Part shown: positions 23,354-35,911 of the stretch, piece after piece
Layout of the letters: each line of letters starts with the position of its first letter
Position numbering within the stretch: the stretch's first letter is position 1
From: Calliopsis andreniformis
Lineage: Eukaryota; Arthropoda; Insecta; Hymenoptera; Andrenidae
DNA: 64,000 nt
Direction: 5' to 3'
NCBI RefSeq assembly: GCF_051401765.1
Contig: NW_027480422.1
Location: 21,222,001-21,286,000 of the forward strand
Program-made: the position numbers and the translations under genes
The notes under the pieces: model-generated
Told to the model about the DNA's origin: nothing
Databases searched by the model: none
Seen by the model: the letters and a program-made list of their open reading frames with translations, nothing else

Positions 23354-25929
23354 CTTAGAAATGACCATCACCTTCACTCTGGTTGCAATTATTCCTGTTA
23401 TACGATGGAAAAACTGTTGTATTTATATTGTATTTTATGCTTCTGCTGTAGACTTCTTAGGCCCTAGCTATTCGATCTGGAGGAACAACGCCCTAGAGTG
23501 AAGCCTAGGTTGCCCGGAACGTAGAGATGACCATAACTTTCATACTGGTTGCAGTTATTCGTTTTATAACGTGGAAAAACTGTTGTATTTATATTGTATT
23601 TTATGCGTCTGGAGTTGTTTTCTAAGGCCCTAACTATTCGACCTGGTGGACCAACGCCCTGGAGTGAAGCCTAGGTTGCACGGAACGTAGAAATGCCCAT
23701 TACTTTCACACTGGTTGTAATTATTCCTTTTATACGATGTAATAACTGTTGTATTTTTATTTTATTTTGTGCTTCTGGCGTTGACTTCTAAGGTCCTAGC
23801 TATTCGATCTGGTGAAGCAACGTTCTAGAGTGAAGCCTAGGTTGCCCGAAACTTAGAAATGACCATCACCTTCACTCTGGATGCAAGTATACCTGTTATA
23901 CGATGGAAATACTGTGGTATTTATATTGTATTTTATGTTTCGGGCGCTGACTTCTAAGATCCTAGCTGTTCGATCTGGTGGAGCAGCGCCCTAGAGAGAA
24001 GCCTAGGTTGCCCGAAACGTATAAATGACCATTACTTTCACTCTGGTTGCAATTATTCATGCTATACGATGGAAAAACTGTTGTATTTTTATTGTATTTT
24101 ATGCTTCTGGCGTTGACTTCTTAGGCCCTAAATATTCGATCCGGTGGAGCATCGCCCTAGAGTGAGGCCTAGGTCGCCCAGAACGTAGAAATGACCATAA
24201 GTTTCACTCTGGTTGCAATCATTCGTTTTATACAATGGAAAAACTGTTCTATTAATTTTGCATTTTATGCTTCGGGCGTTGACTTCTAAGGTCCTAGCTA
24301 TCCGATCTGGTGGAGCCACGCCCTAGAGTGTAGCCTAGGCCGCAAGGAACGTAGAAATGACCATCACTTTCACTCTGGTTGCAATTATTCCTGTAATACG
24401 ATGGAAAAACTGATGTATTTTTATTGTATTTTATGCGTCTGGAGTTGTTTTCTAAGGCTCTGACTATCCGACCTGGTGGAGCAACGCCCTAGAGTGAAGC
24501 CTAGGTTGCACGGAACGTAGAAATGCCCATTAATTTCACACAGGTTGTAATTATTCCTGTTATACGATGGAACAACTGTGGTATTTTTATTTTATTTTAT
24601 GCTTCTGGCGTTGACATCTAAGGCCGTAGCTAATCGATGTGGTGGAGCAACGCCCTAGAGTGCATCCTATGTTGCACGGATCGTAGAAATGACCATAAGT
24701 TTCACTCTGGTTGGAATCACTCGTTTTATACAATGGTAAAACTGTTGTATTAATTTTGTATTTTATGGTTCGGGCGTTGACTTCTAAGGCCCTAACTATT
24801 CGATCCGGTGGAGCAACGCCCTAGAGTGAAGTCTAGATTGCCCGGAACGTAGAAATGACCATTACTTTCACACTGTTTGCAATTATTCCTGTTATACGAT
24901 GGAATAACTCTTGTATTTTTATTTTGTTTTGTGCTTCTGGCGTTGACTTCTAAGGTCCTAGCTATTCGATCTGGTGGAGCAACGCTCTAGAGTGAAGCCT
25001 AGGTTGCCCGGAACTTAGAAATGGCCATCACCTTCACTCTGGTTTCTATTATTCCTGTTATGCGATGGAAATAATGTGGCATTTATATTGTATTTTATGC
25101 TTCTGGCGTAGGCTTCTTAGGCCCTAACTATTCGATCTGGGGGAACCACGCCCCAGAGTGAAGCCTAGGTTGCCCGGAACGTAGAAATGACCATCACTTT
25201 CACACTGGTTGCAATTATTCCTGTTATACAATGGAAAAACTGTTGTATTTATATCCTTTTTTATAGTTATGGCGTTGACTTCTAAGGCCGTAGCTATTCG
25301 ATGTGGTGGAGCAATGCCCTAGAGTGAAGCCTAGAATGCCCGCAACGTAGAAATGACCATATCTTTCACACTGTTTGCAATTATTCCTGTTATACGATTG
25401 AAAAACTGTTGTATTTATATTGTATTTTATGCTTCTGGCGTTGACTTCTAAGGCCGCAGCTATCCGATGTGGTGGAGCAACGCCCTAGTGTGAAGCCTAG
25501 GTTGCCCGGAACGTAGAAATGACCATACCTTTCACACTGGTTGCAATTATTCCTGATATACAAGGGAAAAACTGTTGTATTTATATTTTATTGTATGCTT
25601 CTGGCGTTGACTTCCTGGGCCCTAACTATTCTATCTGGAGGAGCAACGCCCTAGAGTGAAGCCTAGGTTGCCCGGAACGTAGAAATGACCATACCTTTCA
25701 CACTGGTTGCAATTATTCCTGTTATACGATGGAAAAACTGATGTACTTTTATTGTATTTTATGCGTCTGGAGTTGTTTTCTAAGGCCCTAAATATTCGGT
25801 CCGGTGGAGCATCGCCCTAGAGTGAAGCCTAGGTTGCCCGGAACGTAGAAATGACCGTTACTTTCACAATGTTCGCAATTATTCCTGTTATACGATTGAA
25901 AAACTGTTGTATTTATATTGTATTTTAGG
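23354..25929. repeat. Diverged satellite monomers
   Basis: About 15 monomers with more scattered variation than their neighbours, such as ATCGCCC, TCTGGAGTTGTTTTC and GGAATAACTC types. Positions 24870-25190 match 29352-29672 at offset 4482 (27 monomers). The cyclic order is otherwise irregular and no regular HOR is visible. No gene or other element is present. Confidence 0.8.
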
Positions 25930-26425
25930 CTTCTGGCGTTGACTTCTAAGGCCGCAGCTATCCGATGTGGTGGAGCAACGCCCTAGAGTGAAGCCTAGGT
26001 TGCCCGGAACGTAGAAATGACCATACCTTTCACACTGGTTGCAATTATTCCTGTTATACAAGGGAAAAACTGTTGTATTTATATTTTATTTTATGCTTCT
26101 GGCGTTGACTTCCTGGGCCCTAACTATTCTATCTGGAGGAGCAACGCCCTAGAGTGAAGCCTAGGTTGCCCGGAATGCAGAAATGACCATCACTTTCACA
26201 CTGGTGGCAATTACTCCTGTTATACGATGGACAAACTGTTGGATTTTTAATGTACTTTATGCTTCTGGCGTTGACTTCTATGGCACTATGTATTCGATCT
26301 GGTGGAGCAACGCCCTAGAGTGAAGCCTAGGTTTCCCGGAATGTAGAAATGACCATCACTCTCACACTGGTTGCAATTATTCTTGTTATACGATGGAAAA
26401 ACTGTTGTATTTATTTTGTATTTTA
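25930..26425. repeat. 3-monomer segment duplicated at 28088 (offset 2158)
   Basis: Shared tags in order: TTATACAAGGGAAAAAC, TTCCTGGGCCC, CTATCTGGAGG, CACTGGTGGCAATTACTCC, TTCTATGGCACTATG and GGTTTCCCGGAATG. The offset is 13 monomers exactly. Confidence 0.87.
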
Positions 26426-28087
26426 TGCCTCTGGCGTTGACTCCTAAGGCCGTAGCTATTCGATGTGGTGGAGCAACGCCCTAGAGTGAAGCCTAGGATG
26501 CCCGCAACGTAGAAATGACCATATCTTTCACACTGTTCGCAATTATTCCTGTTATACGATTGAAAAACTGTTGTATTTATATTGTATTTTGAGCATCTGG
26601 CGTTGACTTCTAAGGCCGCAGCTATCCGATGTGGTGGAGCAACGCCCTAGAGTGAAGCCTAGGTTGCCCGGAACGTAGAAATGACCATACGTTTCACACT
26701 GGTTGCAATTATTCCTGTTATACAAGGGAAAAACTGTTGTATTTATATTGTATCTTATGCTTCTGGCGTTGACTTCCTGGGCCCTAACAATTCGATCTGG
26801 TGGAGCAACGCCCTAGGGTGAAGCCTAGGTTGCCCGGAACTTAGAAATGACCATAACTTTCATACTGGTTGCAATTATTCGTTTTATACCGTGGAAAAAC
26901 TGTTGTATTTATATTGTATTTTATGCGTCTGGAGTTGTTTTCTAAGGCCCTATCTATTCGACCTGGTGGAAAAACGCCCTAGAGTGAAACATAGATTGCA
27001 CGGAACGTAGAAATGCCCATTACTTTCACACTGGTTGTAATTATTCCTGTTATACGATGGAATAACTGTTGTATTTTTATTTTATTTTGTGCTTCTGGCG
27101 TTTACTTCTAAGGCCCTAGCTATTCGATCTGGTGGAGCAACGCTCTAGAGTGAAGCCTAGGTTGCCCGGAACTTAGAAATGACCAACACTTTCACTCTGG
27201 TTGCAATTATTCCTGTTATACGATGGAAAAACTGTTGTATTTATTTTGTATTTTATGTCTCTGGCGTTGACTCCTAAGGCCGCAGCTATCCGATGTGGTG
27301 GAGCAACGCCCTAGAGTGAAGCCTAGGTTGCCCGGAACGTAGAAATGACCATACGTTTCACACTGGTTGCAATTATTCCTGTTATACAAGGGAAAAACTG
27401 TTGTATTTATATTGTATTTTATGCTTCTGGCGTTGACTTGTTAGGCCCTAACTATACGATCTGGTGGAGCAACGCCCTAGAGTGATTCCTATGTTGCCTG
27501 GAACGTATAAATGACCATAGCTTTCATACTGGTTGCAATTATTCGTTTTATACGATGGAAAAGCTGTTGTATTTATTTTGTATTTGGTGCTCCTGGCGTT
27601 GACTTCTTGAGCCCTAGCTATTGGATCTCGTGCACCAACGCCCTAGAGTGAAGCCTAGGTTGCCCGGAACGTAGGAATGACCATAACATTCATACTGGTT
27701 GCAATTATACGTTCTATACGATGGAAAAGCTGTTGTATTTTTATTTTATTTTATGCTTCTAGCTTTGACTTCTAAGCCCCTAGCTATTCGATCTGGTGGA
27801 GCAACGGCCCTGAGTGAAGCCTAGGTTGCCCGGGACGTAGAAATGACCATCACCTTCACTCTGGTTGCAATTATTCATTTTATACAATGGAAAAACTGTT
27901 GTATTTATATTGTTTTTTATAGTTATGGCGTTGGCTTCTCAGGCCTTAGCTATTCGATGTGGTGGAGCAATGCCCTAGAGTGAAGCCTAGGATGCCCGCA
28001 ACGTAGAAATCACCATATCTTTCACACTGTTTGCAATTATTCCTGATACACGATTCAAAAACTGTTGTATTCATATTGTATTTTATG
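26426..28087. repeat. Satellite monomers between the 13-monomer copies
   Basis: Ten ordinary monomers of the CCGCAGCTATCC, GTTGTAATTATTCC and TTTGGTGCTCC classes. Near 27806 the usual GCAACGCCCTAGAG reads GCAACGGCCCTGAG, equal in length but apparently one G gained and one A lost. Nothing else is seen. Confidence 0.8.
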
Positions 28088-28583
28088 CTTCTGGCGTTGA
28101 CTTCTAAGGCCGGAGCTATTCGATGTGGTGGAGCAACGCCCTAGAGTGAAGCCTAGGTTGCCCGGAACGTAGAAATGACCATACCTTTCACACTGGTTGC
28201 AATTATTCCTGTTATACAAGGGAAAAACTGTTGTATTTATATTTTATTTTATGCTTCTGGCGTTGACTTCCTGGGCCCTAACTATTCTATCTGGAGGAGC
28301 AACGCCCTAGAGTGAAGCCTAGGTTGCCCGGAATGCAGAAATGAACATCACTTTCACACTGGTGGCAATTACTCCTGTTATACGATGGACAAACTGTTGG
28401 ATTTTTAATGTACTTTATGCTTCTGGCGTTGACTTCTATGGCACTATGTATTCGATCTGGTGGAGCAACGCCCTAGAGTGAAGCCTAGGTTTCCCGGAAT
28501 GTAGAAATGACCATCACTCTCACACTGGTTGCAATTATTCTTGTTATACGATGGAAAAACTGTTGTATTTATTTTGTATTTTA
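28088..28583. repeat. Copy of 25930-26425 (offset 2158)
   Basis: Same three-monomer variant series 13 monomers downstream. Private differences include CCGGAGCTATTCG near 28113 and ATGAACATC near 28341. Confidence 0.87.
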
Positions 28584-29147
28584 TGCTTCTGGCGTTGACT
28601 TCTTAGGCCCTAACTATTCGATTTGGTGGAGTAACGCCCTAGGGTGAAGCCTAGGTTGCCCGTAACGTAGAAATGACCATAACTTTCATACTGGTTGCAA
28701 TTATTCGTTTTATACCGTGGAAAAACTGTTGTATTTATATTGTATTTTATGAGTCTGGAGTTGTTTTCTAAGGCCCTAACTATTCGGCCGGGTGGACCAA
28801 CGCCCTAGAGTGAAGCCTAGGTTGCACGGAGCGTAGAAATGCCCATTACTTTCACACTGGTTGTAATTATTCCTGTTATACGATGGAATAACTCTTGTAC
28901 TTTTTTTTTATTTTGTGCTTCTGGCGTTGACTTCTAAGGTCCTAGCTATTCGATCTGGTGGAGCAACGCTCTAGAGTGAAGCCTAGGTTGCCCGGAACTT
29001 AGAAATGACCATCACCTTCACTCTGGTTGCAATTATTCCCGTTATACGATGGAAAAACTGTGGTGTTTATATTGTATTTTATGCTTCTGGCGTAGGCTTC
29101 TTAGGCCCTAACTATTCGATCTGGGGGAACCATGCCCTAGACTGAAG
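28550..29147. repeat. 3.6-monomer segment duplicated at 30044 (offset 1494)
   Basis: Shared tags: GATTTGGTGGAG, CCCGTAACG, TTATACCGTGG, TATGAGTCTGGAG, TTCGGCCGGGTGG and CACGGAGCG, nine monomers apart. A T9 run at 28901-28909 is private to this copy; the other copy reads TATTTTTATTTTATTTT there. Confidence 0.87.
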
Positions 29148-30043
29148 CCTAGGTTGCCCGGAACGTAGAAATGACCATCACTTTCACACTGGTTGCAATT
29201 ATTCCTGTTATACAATGGAAAAACTGTTGTATTTATATCGTTTTTTATAGTTATGGCGATGACTTCTAAGAGCGTAGCTATTCGATGTGGTGGAGCAATG
29301 CCCTAGAGTGAAGCCTAGGATGCCCGCAACGTATAAATGACCATATCTTTCACACTGTTTGCAATTATTCCTGTTATACGATGGAATAACTCTTGTATTT
29401 TTATTTTATTTTGTGCTTCTGGCGTTGACTTCTAAGGTCCTAGCTATTCGTTCTGGTGGAGCAACGCTCTAGAGTGAAGCCTAGGTTGCCCGGAACTTAG
29501 AAATGGCCATCACCTTCACTCTGGTTGCAATTATTCCTGTTATACGATGGAAAAACTGTGGCATTTATATTGTATTTTATGCTGCTGGCGTAGGCTTCTT
29601 AGGCCCTAACTATTCGATCTGGGGGAACCACGCCCCAGAGTGAAGCCTCGGTTGCCCGGAACGTAGAAATGACCATACCTTTCACACTGGTTGCAATTAT
29701 TCCTGATATACAATGGAAAAACTGTTGTATTTATATTTTATTTTATGCTTCTGGCGTTGACTTCCTGGGCCCTAACTATTCGATCTGGTGGAGCAACGCC
29801 CTAGGGTGAAGCCTAGGTTGCCCGGAACGTAGAAATGAACATACCTTTCACACTGGTTGCAATTACTCCTGTTATACGATGGACAAACTGTTGGATTTTT
29901 AATGTACTTTATGCTTCTGGCGTTGACTTCCTGGGCCCTAACTATTCTATCTGGAGGAGCAACGCCCTAGAGTGAAGCCTAGGTTGCCCGGAATGCAGAA
30001 ATGACCATCACTTTCACACTGGTGGCAATTACTCCTGTTATAC

Positions 30044-30641
30044 GATGGAAAAACTGTTGTACTTATTTTGTATTTTATGCTTCTGGCGTTGACTTCTTAG
30101 GCCCTAACTATTCGATTTGGTGGAGCAACGCCCTAGGGTGAAGCCTAGGTTGCCCGTAACGTAGAAATGACCATAACTTTCATACTGGTTGCAATTATTC
30201 GTTTTATACCGTGGAAAAATTGCTGTATTTATATTGTATTTTATGAGTCTGGAGTTGTTTTCTAAGGCCCTAACTATTCGGCCGGGTGGACCGACGCCCT
30301 AGAGTGAAGCCTAGGTTGCACGGAGCGTAGAAATGCCCATTACTTTCACACTGGATGTAATTATTCCTGTTATACGATGGAATAACTCTTGTATTTTTAT
30401 TTTATTTTGTGCTTCTGGCGTTGACTTCTAAGGTCCTAGCTATTCGATCTGGTGGAGCAACGCTCTAGACTGAAGCCTAGGTTGCCCGGAACTTAGAAAT
30501 GACCATCACCTTCACTCTGGTTGCAATTATTCCCGTTATACGATGGAAAAACTGTGGTGTTTATATTGTATTTTATGCTTCTGGCGTAGGCTTCTTAGGC
30601 CCTAACTATTCGATCTGGGGGAACCATGCCCTAGACTGAAG
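30044..30641. repeat. Copy of 28550-29147 (offset 1494)
   Basis: Same variant series, ending about 30642 where GTTGCCGGGAACG replaces GTTGCCCGGAACG and the monomer order changes. Confidence 0.87.
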
Positions 30642-31854
30642 CCTAGGTTGCCGGGAACGTAGAAATGATCATACCTTTCACACTGGTTGCAATTATTCCT
30701 GTTATAGAAGGGAAAAACTGTTGTATTTATATTTTGTTTTACGCTTCTGGCGTTGACTTCCTGGGCCCTAACTATTCTATCTGGAGGAGCAACGTCCTAG
30801 AGTGAAGCCTAGGTTGCCCGGAATGCAGAAATGACCATCACTTTCACACTGGTGGCAATTACTCCTGTTATACGATGGACAAACTGTTGGATTTTTAATG
30901 TACTTTATGCTTCTGGCGTTGACTTCTATGGCACTATGTATTCGATCTGGTAGAGCAACGCCCTAGAGTGAAGCCTAGGTTGCCCGGAACGTAGAAATGA
31001 CCATTAGTTTCACACTGTTTGCAATTATTCATTTTATACGATGGAAAAACTGTTGTATTTGTATTGTATTTTATGCTTCTGGCGTTGACTTCTTAGGCCC
31101 TAACTGTTCGATCTGGTAGAACAACGACCTAGAATGAAGCCAAGGTTGCCCGGAACGTAGAAATGGCCATCACTTTCACACTGTTTGCAATTATTCCTGT
31201 TATACGATGGAAAAACTGTTGTATTTTTATTGTATTTTATGCTTCTGGCGTTGACTTCTTAGGCCCTAAATATTCGATCCGGTGGAGCATCGCCCTAGAG
31301 TGAGGCCTAGGTTGCCCGAAACGTAGAAATGACCATATCTTTCACACTGTTTGCAATTATTCCTGTTATACGATTCAAAAACTGTTGTATTTATATTGTA
31401 TTTAATGCTTCTGGCGTTGACTTCTAAGGCCGCAGCTATTCGATGTGGTGGAACGACGCCCTAGAGTGAAGCCTAGGTTTACCGGAGCGTAGAAATGACT
31501 ATTACCTTCACACTGTTTGCAATTATTCCTGTTATGCGATGGAAAAACTGTTGTATTTCTATTGTATTTTATGCTTCTGGCGTTGACTTCTTAGGCCCTA
31601 ACTATTCGATCTGGTGGAGCAACGCCCTAGGGTGAAGCCTAGGTTGCCCGGAACGTAGAAATGACTATAACTTTCATACTGGTTGCAATTATTCGTTTTA
31701 TACCGTGGAAGAACTGTTGTATTTATATTGTATTTTATGCTTCTGGCGTTGACTTCTAAGGCAGCAGCTATCCGATGTGGTGGAGCAACGCCCTAGGGTG
31801 AAGGCTATGTTGCCCGGAACGCAGAAATGACCATAGCTTTCACACTGGTTGCAA
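30642..31854. repeat. Transitional satellite monomers
   Basis: About seven monomers. The first two again show the TTCCTGGG, CTATCTGGAGG, GGTGGCAATTACTCC and TTCTATGGCACTATG series seen at 26.1 and 28.3 kb. The rest are ordinary variants leading into the 31.9-41 kb duplications. Confidence 0.8.
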
Positions 31855-32575
31855 TTATTCCTGTTATACAAGTGAAAAACTGTTGTATTTATATTGTATT
31901 TTATGCTTCTGGCGTTGACTTCTTAGGCCCTATCTATTCGATTTGGCGCAGCAACGCCCTAGAGTGTGGCATAGGTTGCCCGGAATGTAGAAATGACCAT
32001 CACTTTCACACTGGTTGCAATTATTCCTGTTATACGATGGAAAAACTGTTGTACTTATATTATATTTTATGCTTCAGGCGTTGACTTCTAAGGGCGTAGC
32101 TATTCGATGTGTTGGAGAAACGCCCTAGAGTGAAGCCTAGGTTGCCCGGAAAGTAGAAATGACCATTACCTCCACACTGTTTGCAATTATTCATTTTATA
32201 CAATGGAGAATCTGTTGTATTTATATTGTTTTTTATAGTTATGGCGTTGACTTCTAAGGCCGTAGCTATTCGATGTGGTGGAGCAATGTCCTAGAGTGAA
32301 GCCTAGGATGCCCGCAACGTAGAAATGACCATATTTTTCACACTGTTTGCAATTATTCCTGTTATACGATTGAAAAACTGTTGTATTTATATTGTATTTT
32401 ATGCTTCTGGCGTTGACTTCTAAGGCCGCAGCTATTCGATGTGGTGGAGCAACGCCCTAGAGTGAAGCCTAGGTTTCCCGGAACGTAGAAATGACCATAG
32501 CTTTCACACTGGTTGCAATTATTCCTGTTATACAAGTGAAGAACTGTTGTATTTATATTGTATTTTATGCTTCTG
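31855..32575. repeat. 4.3-monomer segment duplicated at 38163 (offset 6308)
   Basis: Shared tags are TTATACAAGTGAAAAACTG, CCCTATCTATTCGATTTGGC, GTGTGGCATAGG, AAGGGCGTAGC, GGAGAAACGCC and CATATTTTTCAC, 38 monomers apart. The GGGCGTAGC tag recurs at 32092, 33586, 35080, 36906, 38400, 39562, 40724 and 43211, that is at spacings of 9, 9, 11, 9, 7, 7 and 15 monomers (the last less 3 bp). Confidence 0.88.
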
Positions 32576-32924
32576 GCGTTGACTTCCTGGGCCCTAACTA
32601 TTCTATCTGGAGGAGCAATGCCCTAGAGTGAAGCATAGGTTGCCCGGAATGCAGAAATGACCATCACTTTCACACTGGTGGCAATTATTCCTGTTATACG
32701 ATGGACAAACTGTTGGATTTTTAATGTACTTTATGCTTCTGGCGTTGACTTCTAAGGCCCTATGTATTCGATCTGGTGGAGCAATGCCTCAGTGTTAAGT
32801 CTAGGATGCCCGGAACGTAGAAAGGTCCGTTCCTTTCACACTGGTTGCAATTACTCATTTTATGCGATGGAAAAACTGTTGTACATATATCGTATTTTGT
32901 GCTTCTGGCATTGACTTCTTAGGC

Positions 32925-34245
32925 CCTAACTATTCGATCTGGTGGAACAACGCCCTAGAGTGAAGCCTAGGTTGCCCGGAACATAGAAATGACCATTACC
33001 TTCACACTGTTTGCGATTATTCATTTTATACGATGGCAAAGCTGTTGTACATATATCGTATTTTATGCTTCTGGCGTTGACTTCTTAGGCCCTAACTATT
33101 CGATCAGGTGGAGCAACGCCCTAGGGTGAAGCATAGGTTGCCCGGAACGTGGAAATGACCATAACTTTCACACTGGTTTCAATTATTCGTTTTATACAAT
33201 GGAAAAACTGTTCTATTTATTTTGTATTTTATGCTTCGGGCGTTGACTTCTATGGCCCTAACTATTCGATCTGGCGGAGCAACGCCCTAGAGTGAAGCCT
33301 GGGTTGCCCGGAACGTAGAAATGACCATTACGTTCACACTGTTTGCGATTATTCATTTTATACTATGGAAAAACTGTTGTATTTATTTTGTATTTTATGC
33401 CTCTGGCGTTGACTCCAAAGGCCGTAGCTATTCGATGTGGTGGAGCAACGCCCTAGAGTGAAGCCTAGGTTGCCCGGAACGTAGAAATGACCATGCCTTT
33501 CACACTGGTTGCAATCATTCCTGTTATACGATGGAAAAACTGTTGTACTTATATTATATTTTATGCTTCAGGCGTTGACTTCTAAGGGCGTAGCTATTCG
33601 ATGTGGTGGAGAAACGCCCTAGAGTGAAGCCTAGGTTGCCCGGAAAGTAGAAATGACCATTACCTCCACACTGTTTGCAATTATTCATTTTATACAATGG
33701 AGAATCTGTTGTATTTATATTGTTTTTTATAGTTATGGCGTTGACTTCTAAGGCCGTAGCTATTCGATGTGGTGGAGCAATGTCCTAGAGTGAAGCCTAG
33801 GATGCCCGCAACGTAGAAATGACCATATTTTTCACACTGTTTGGAATTATTCCTGTTATACGATCGAAAAACTGTTGTATTTATATTGTATTTTATGCTT
33901 CTGGCGTTGACTTCTAAGGCCGCAGCTATTCGATGTGGTGGAGCAACGCCCTAGAGTGAAGCCTGGGTTGCCCGGAACGTAGAAAAGACCATTACGTTCA
34001 CACTGTTTGCGATTATTCATTTTATACTATGGTAAAACTGTTGTATTTATATTGTATTTTATGCTTCTGGCATTGACTTCTAAGGCCCTGGCTATTCCAT
34101 CTGGTGGAGCAACGCCCTAGAGTGGATCCTAGGTCGCCCGAAACGTGGAAATGACCATACCTTTCACTCTGGTTGCAATTATTCCAGCTATACGATGGAC
34201 AAACTGTTGGATTTTGATTGTACTTTATGCTTCAGGCGTTGACTT
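32925..34245. repeat. 8-monomer segment, copy 1 of 3
   Basis: Matches 36245-37565 (offset 3320, 20 monomers) and 38901-40221 (offset 5976). Tags in order: GGTGGAACAACGCC, GAACATAG, GGTGAAGCATAGG, GAACGTGGAAATGACC, TTCTATTTATTTTG, GATCTGGCGGAGC, ACTATGG, GACTCCAAAGGCC, GGAGAAACGCC, GAAAAGACC and GGACAAACTGTTGG. Confidence 0.92.
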
Positions 34246-34603
34246 CTTAGGCCCTAACTATTCGATCTGGTGGAGCAACGCCCTAGAGTGAAGCCTAGGT
34301 TGCCCGGAACATAGAAATGACTATTACCTTCACACTGTTTGCGATTATTCATTTTATACGATGGCAAAACTGTTTTACATATATCGTATTTTATGCTTCT
34401 GGCGTTGACTTCTTAGGCCCTAACTATTCGATCAGGTGGAGCAACGCCCTAGGGTGAAGCCTAGGTTGCCCGGAACGTAGAAATGACCATTACCTTCACA
34501 CTGTTTGCGATTATTCATTTTATACGATGGTAAAACTGTTGTACATATATCGTATTTTATGCTTCTGGCGCTGACTTCTTAGGCCCTAACTATTCGATCA
34601 GGT

Positions 34604-35408
34604 GGAGCAACGCCCTAGGGTGAAGCCTAGCATGCCCGGAACGTAGAAATAACCATAACTTTCACACTGGTTGCAATTACTCGTTTTATACGATGGAAAA
34701 ACTATTGTATTTATATTGTATTTTATGCTTCTGGCGTTGACTTCTTAGGCCCTATCTATTCGATCTGGCGGAGCAACGCCCTAGAGTGTAGCATAGGTTG
34801 CCCGGAATGTAGAAATGACCATCACTTTCACACTGGTTGCAATTATTCTTGTTATACGATCGAAAAACTGTTGTATTTATTTTGTATTTTATGCCTCTGG
34901 CGTTGACTCCAAAGGCCGTAGCTATTCGATGTGGTGGAGCCACGCCCTAGAGTGAAGCCTAGGTTGCCCGGAACGTAGAAATGACCATGTCTTTCACACT
35001 GGTTTCAATTATTCCTGTTATACGATGGAAAAACTGTTGTACTTATATTATATTTTATGCTTCAGGCGTTGACTTCTAAGGGCGTAGCTATTCGATGTGG
35101 TGGAGAAACGCCCTAGAGTGAAGCCTAGGTTGCCCGGAAAGTAGAAATGACCATTACCTCCACACTGTTTGCAATTATTCATTTTATACAATGGAGAAAC
35201 TGCTGTATTTATATTGTTTTTTATAGTTATGGCGTTGACTTCTAAGGCCGTAGCTATTCGATGTGGTGGAGCAATGCCCTAGAGTGAAGCCTAGGATGCC
35301 CGCAACGTAGAAATGACCATATTTTTCACACTGTTTGCAATTATTCCTGTTATACGATTGAAAAACTGATGTATTTATATTGTATTTTATGCTTCTGGCG
35401 TTGACTTC
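34604..35408. repeat. 5-monomer segment duplicated at 40248 (offset 5644)
   Basis: Begins with GCCTAGCATGCCC and runs through GTGTAGCATAGG, GATCGAAAAACTG, GACTCCAAAGG, GGAGCCACGCC and GGAGAAACTGCTG. All recur 34 monomers later with almost no change. A related stretch also occurs at about 42841-43806 (offset 8131 from 34710), so parts of it exist three times. Confidence 0.9.
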
Positions 35409-35911
35409 TAAGGCCGCAGCTATTCGATGTGGTGGAGCAACGCCCTAGAGTGAAGCCTAGGTTGCCCGGAACGTAGTAATGACCATAGCTTTCACACTGG
35501 TTGCAATTATTCCTGTTATACAAGTGAAAAGCTGTTGTATTTATATTGTATTTTATGCTTCTGGCGTTGACTTCCTGGGCCCTAACTATTCTATCTGGAG
35601 GAGCAACGCCCTAGAGTGATGTCTAGGTTGCGCGGAATGCAGAAATGACCATCACTTTCACACTGGTGGCAATTATTCCTGTTATACGATGGACAAACTG
35701 TTGGATTTTTAATGTACTTTATGCTTCTGGCGTTGACTTCTAAGGCCCTATGTATTCGATCAGGTGGAGCAACGCCCTAGGGTGAAGCCTAGGATGCCCG
35801 GAACGTAGAAATAACCATAACTTTGACACTGGTTGCAATTACTCGTTTTATACGATGGAAAAACTATTGTATTTATATTGTATTTTATGCTTCTGGCGTT
35901 GACTTCTAAGG

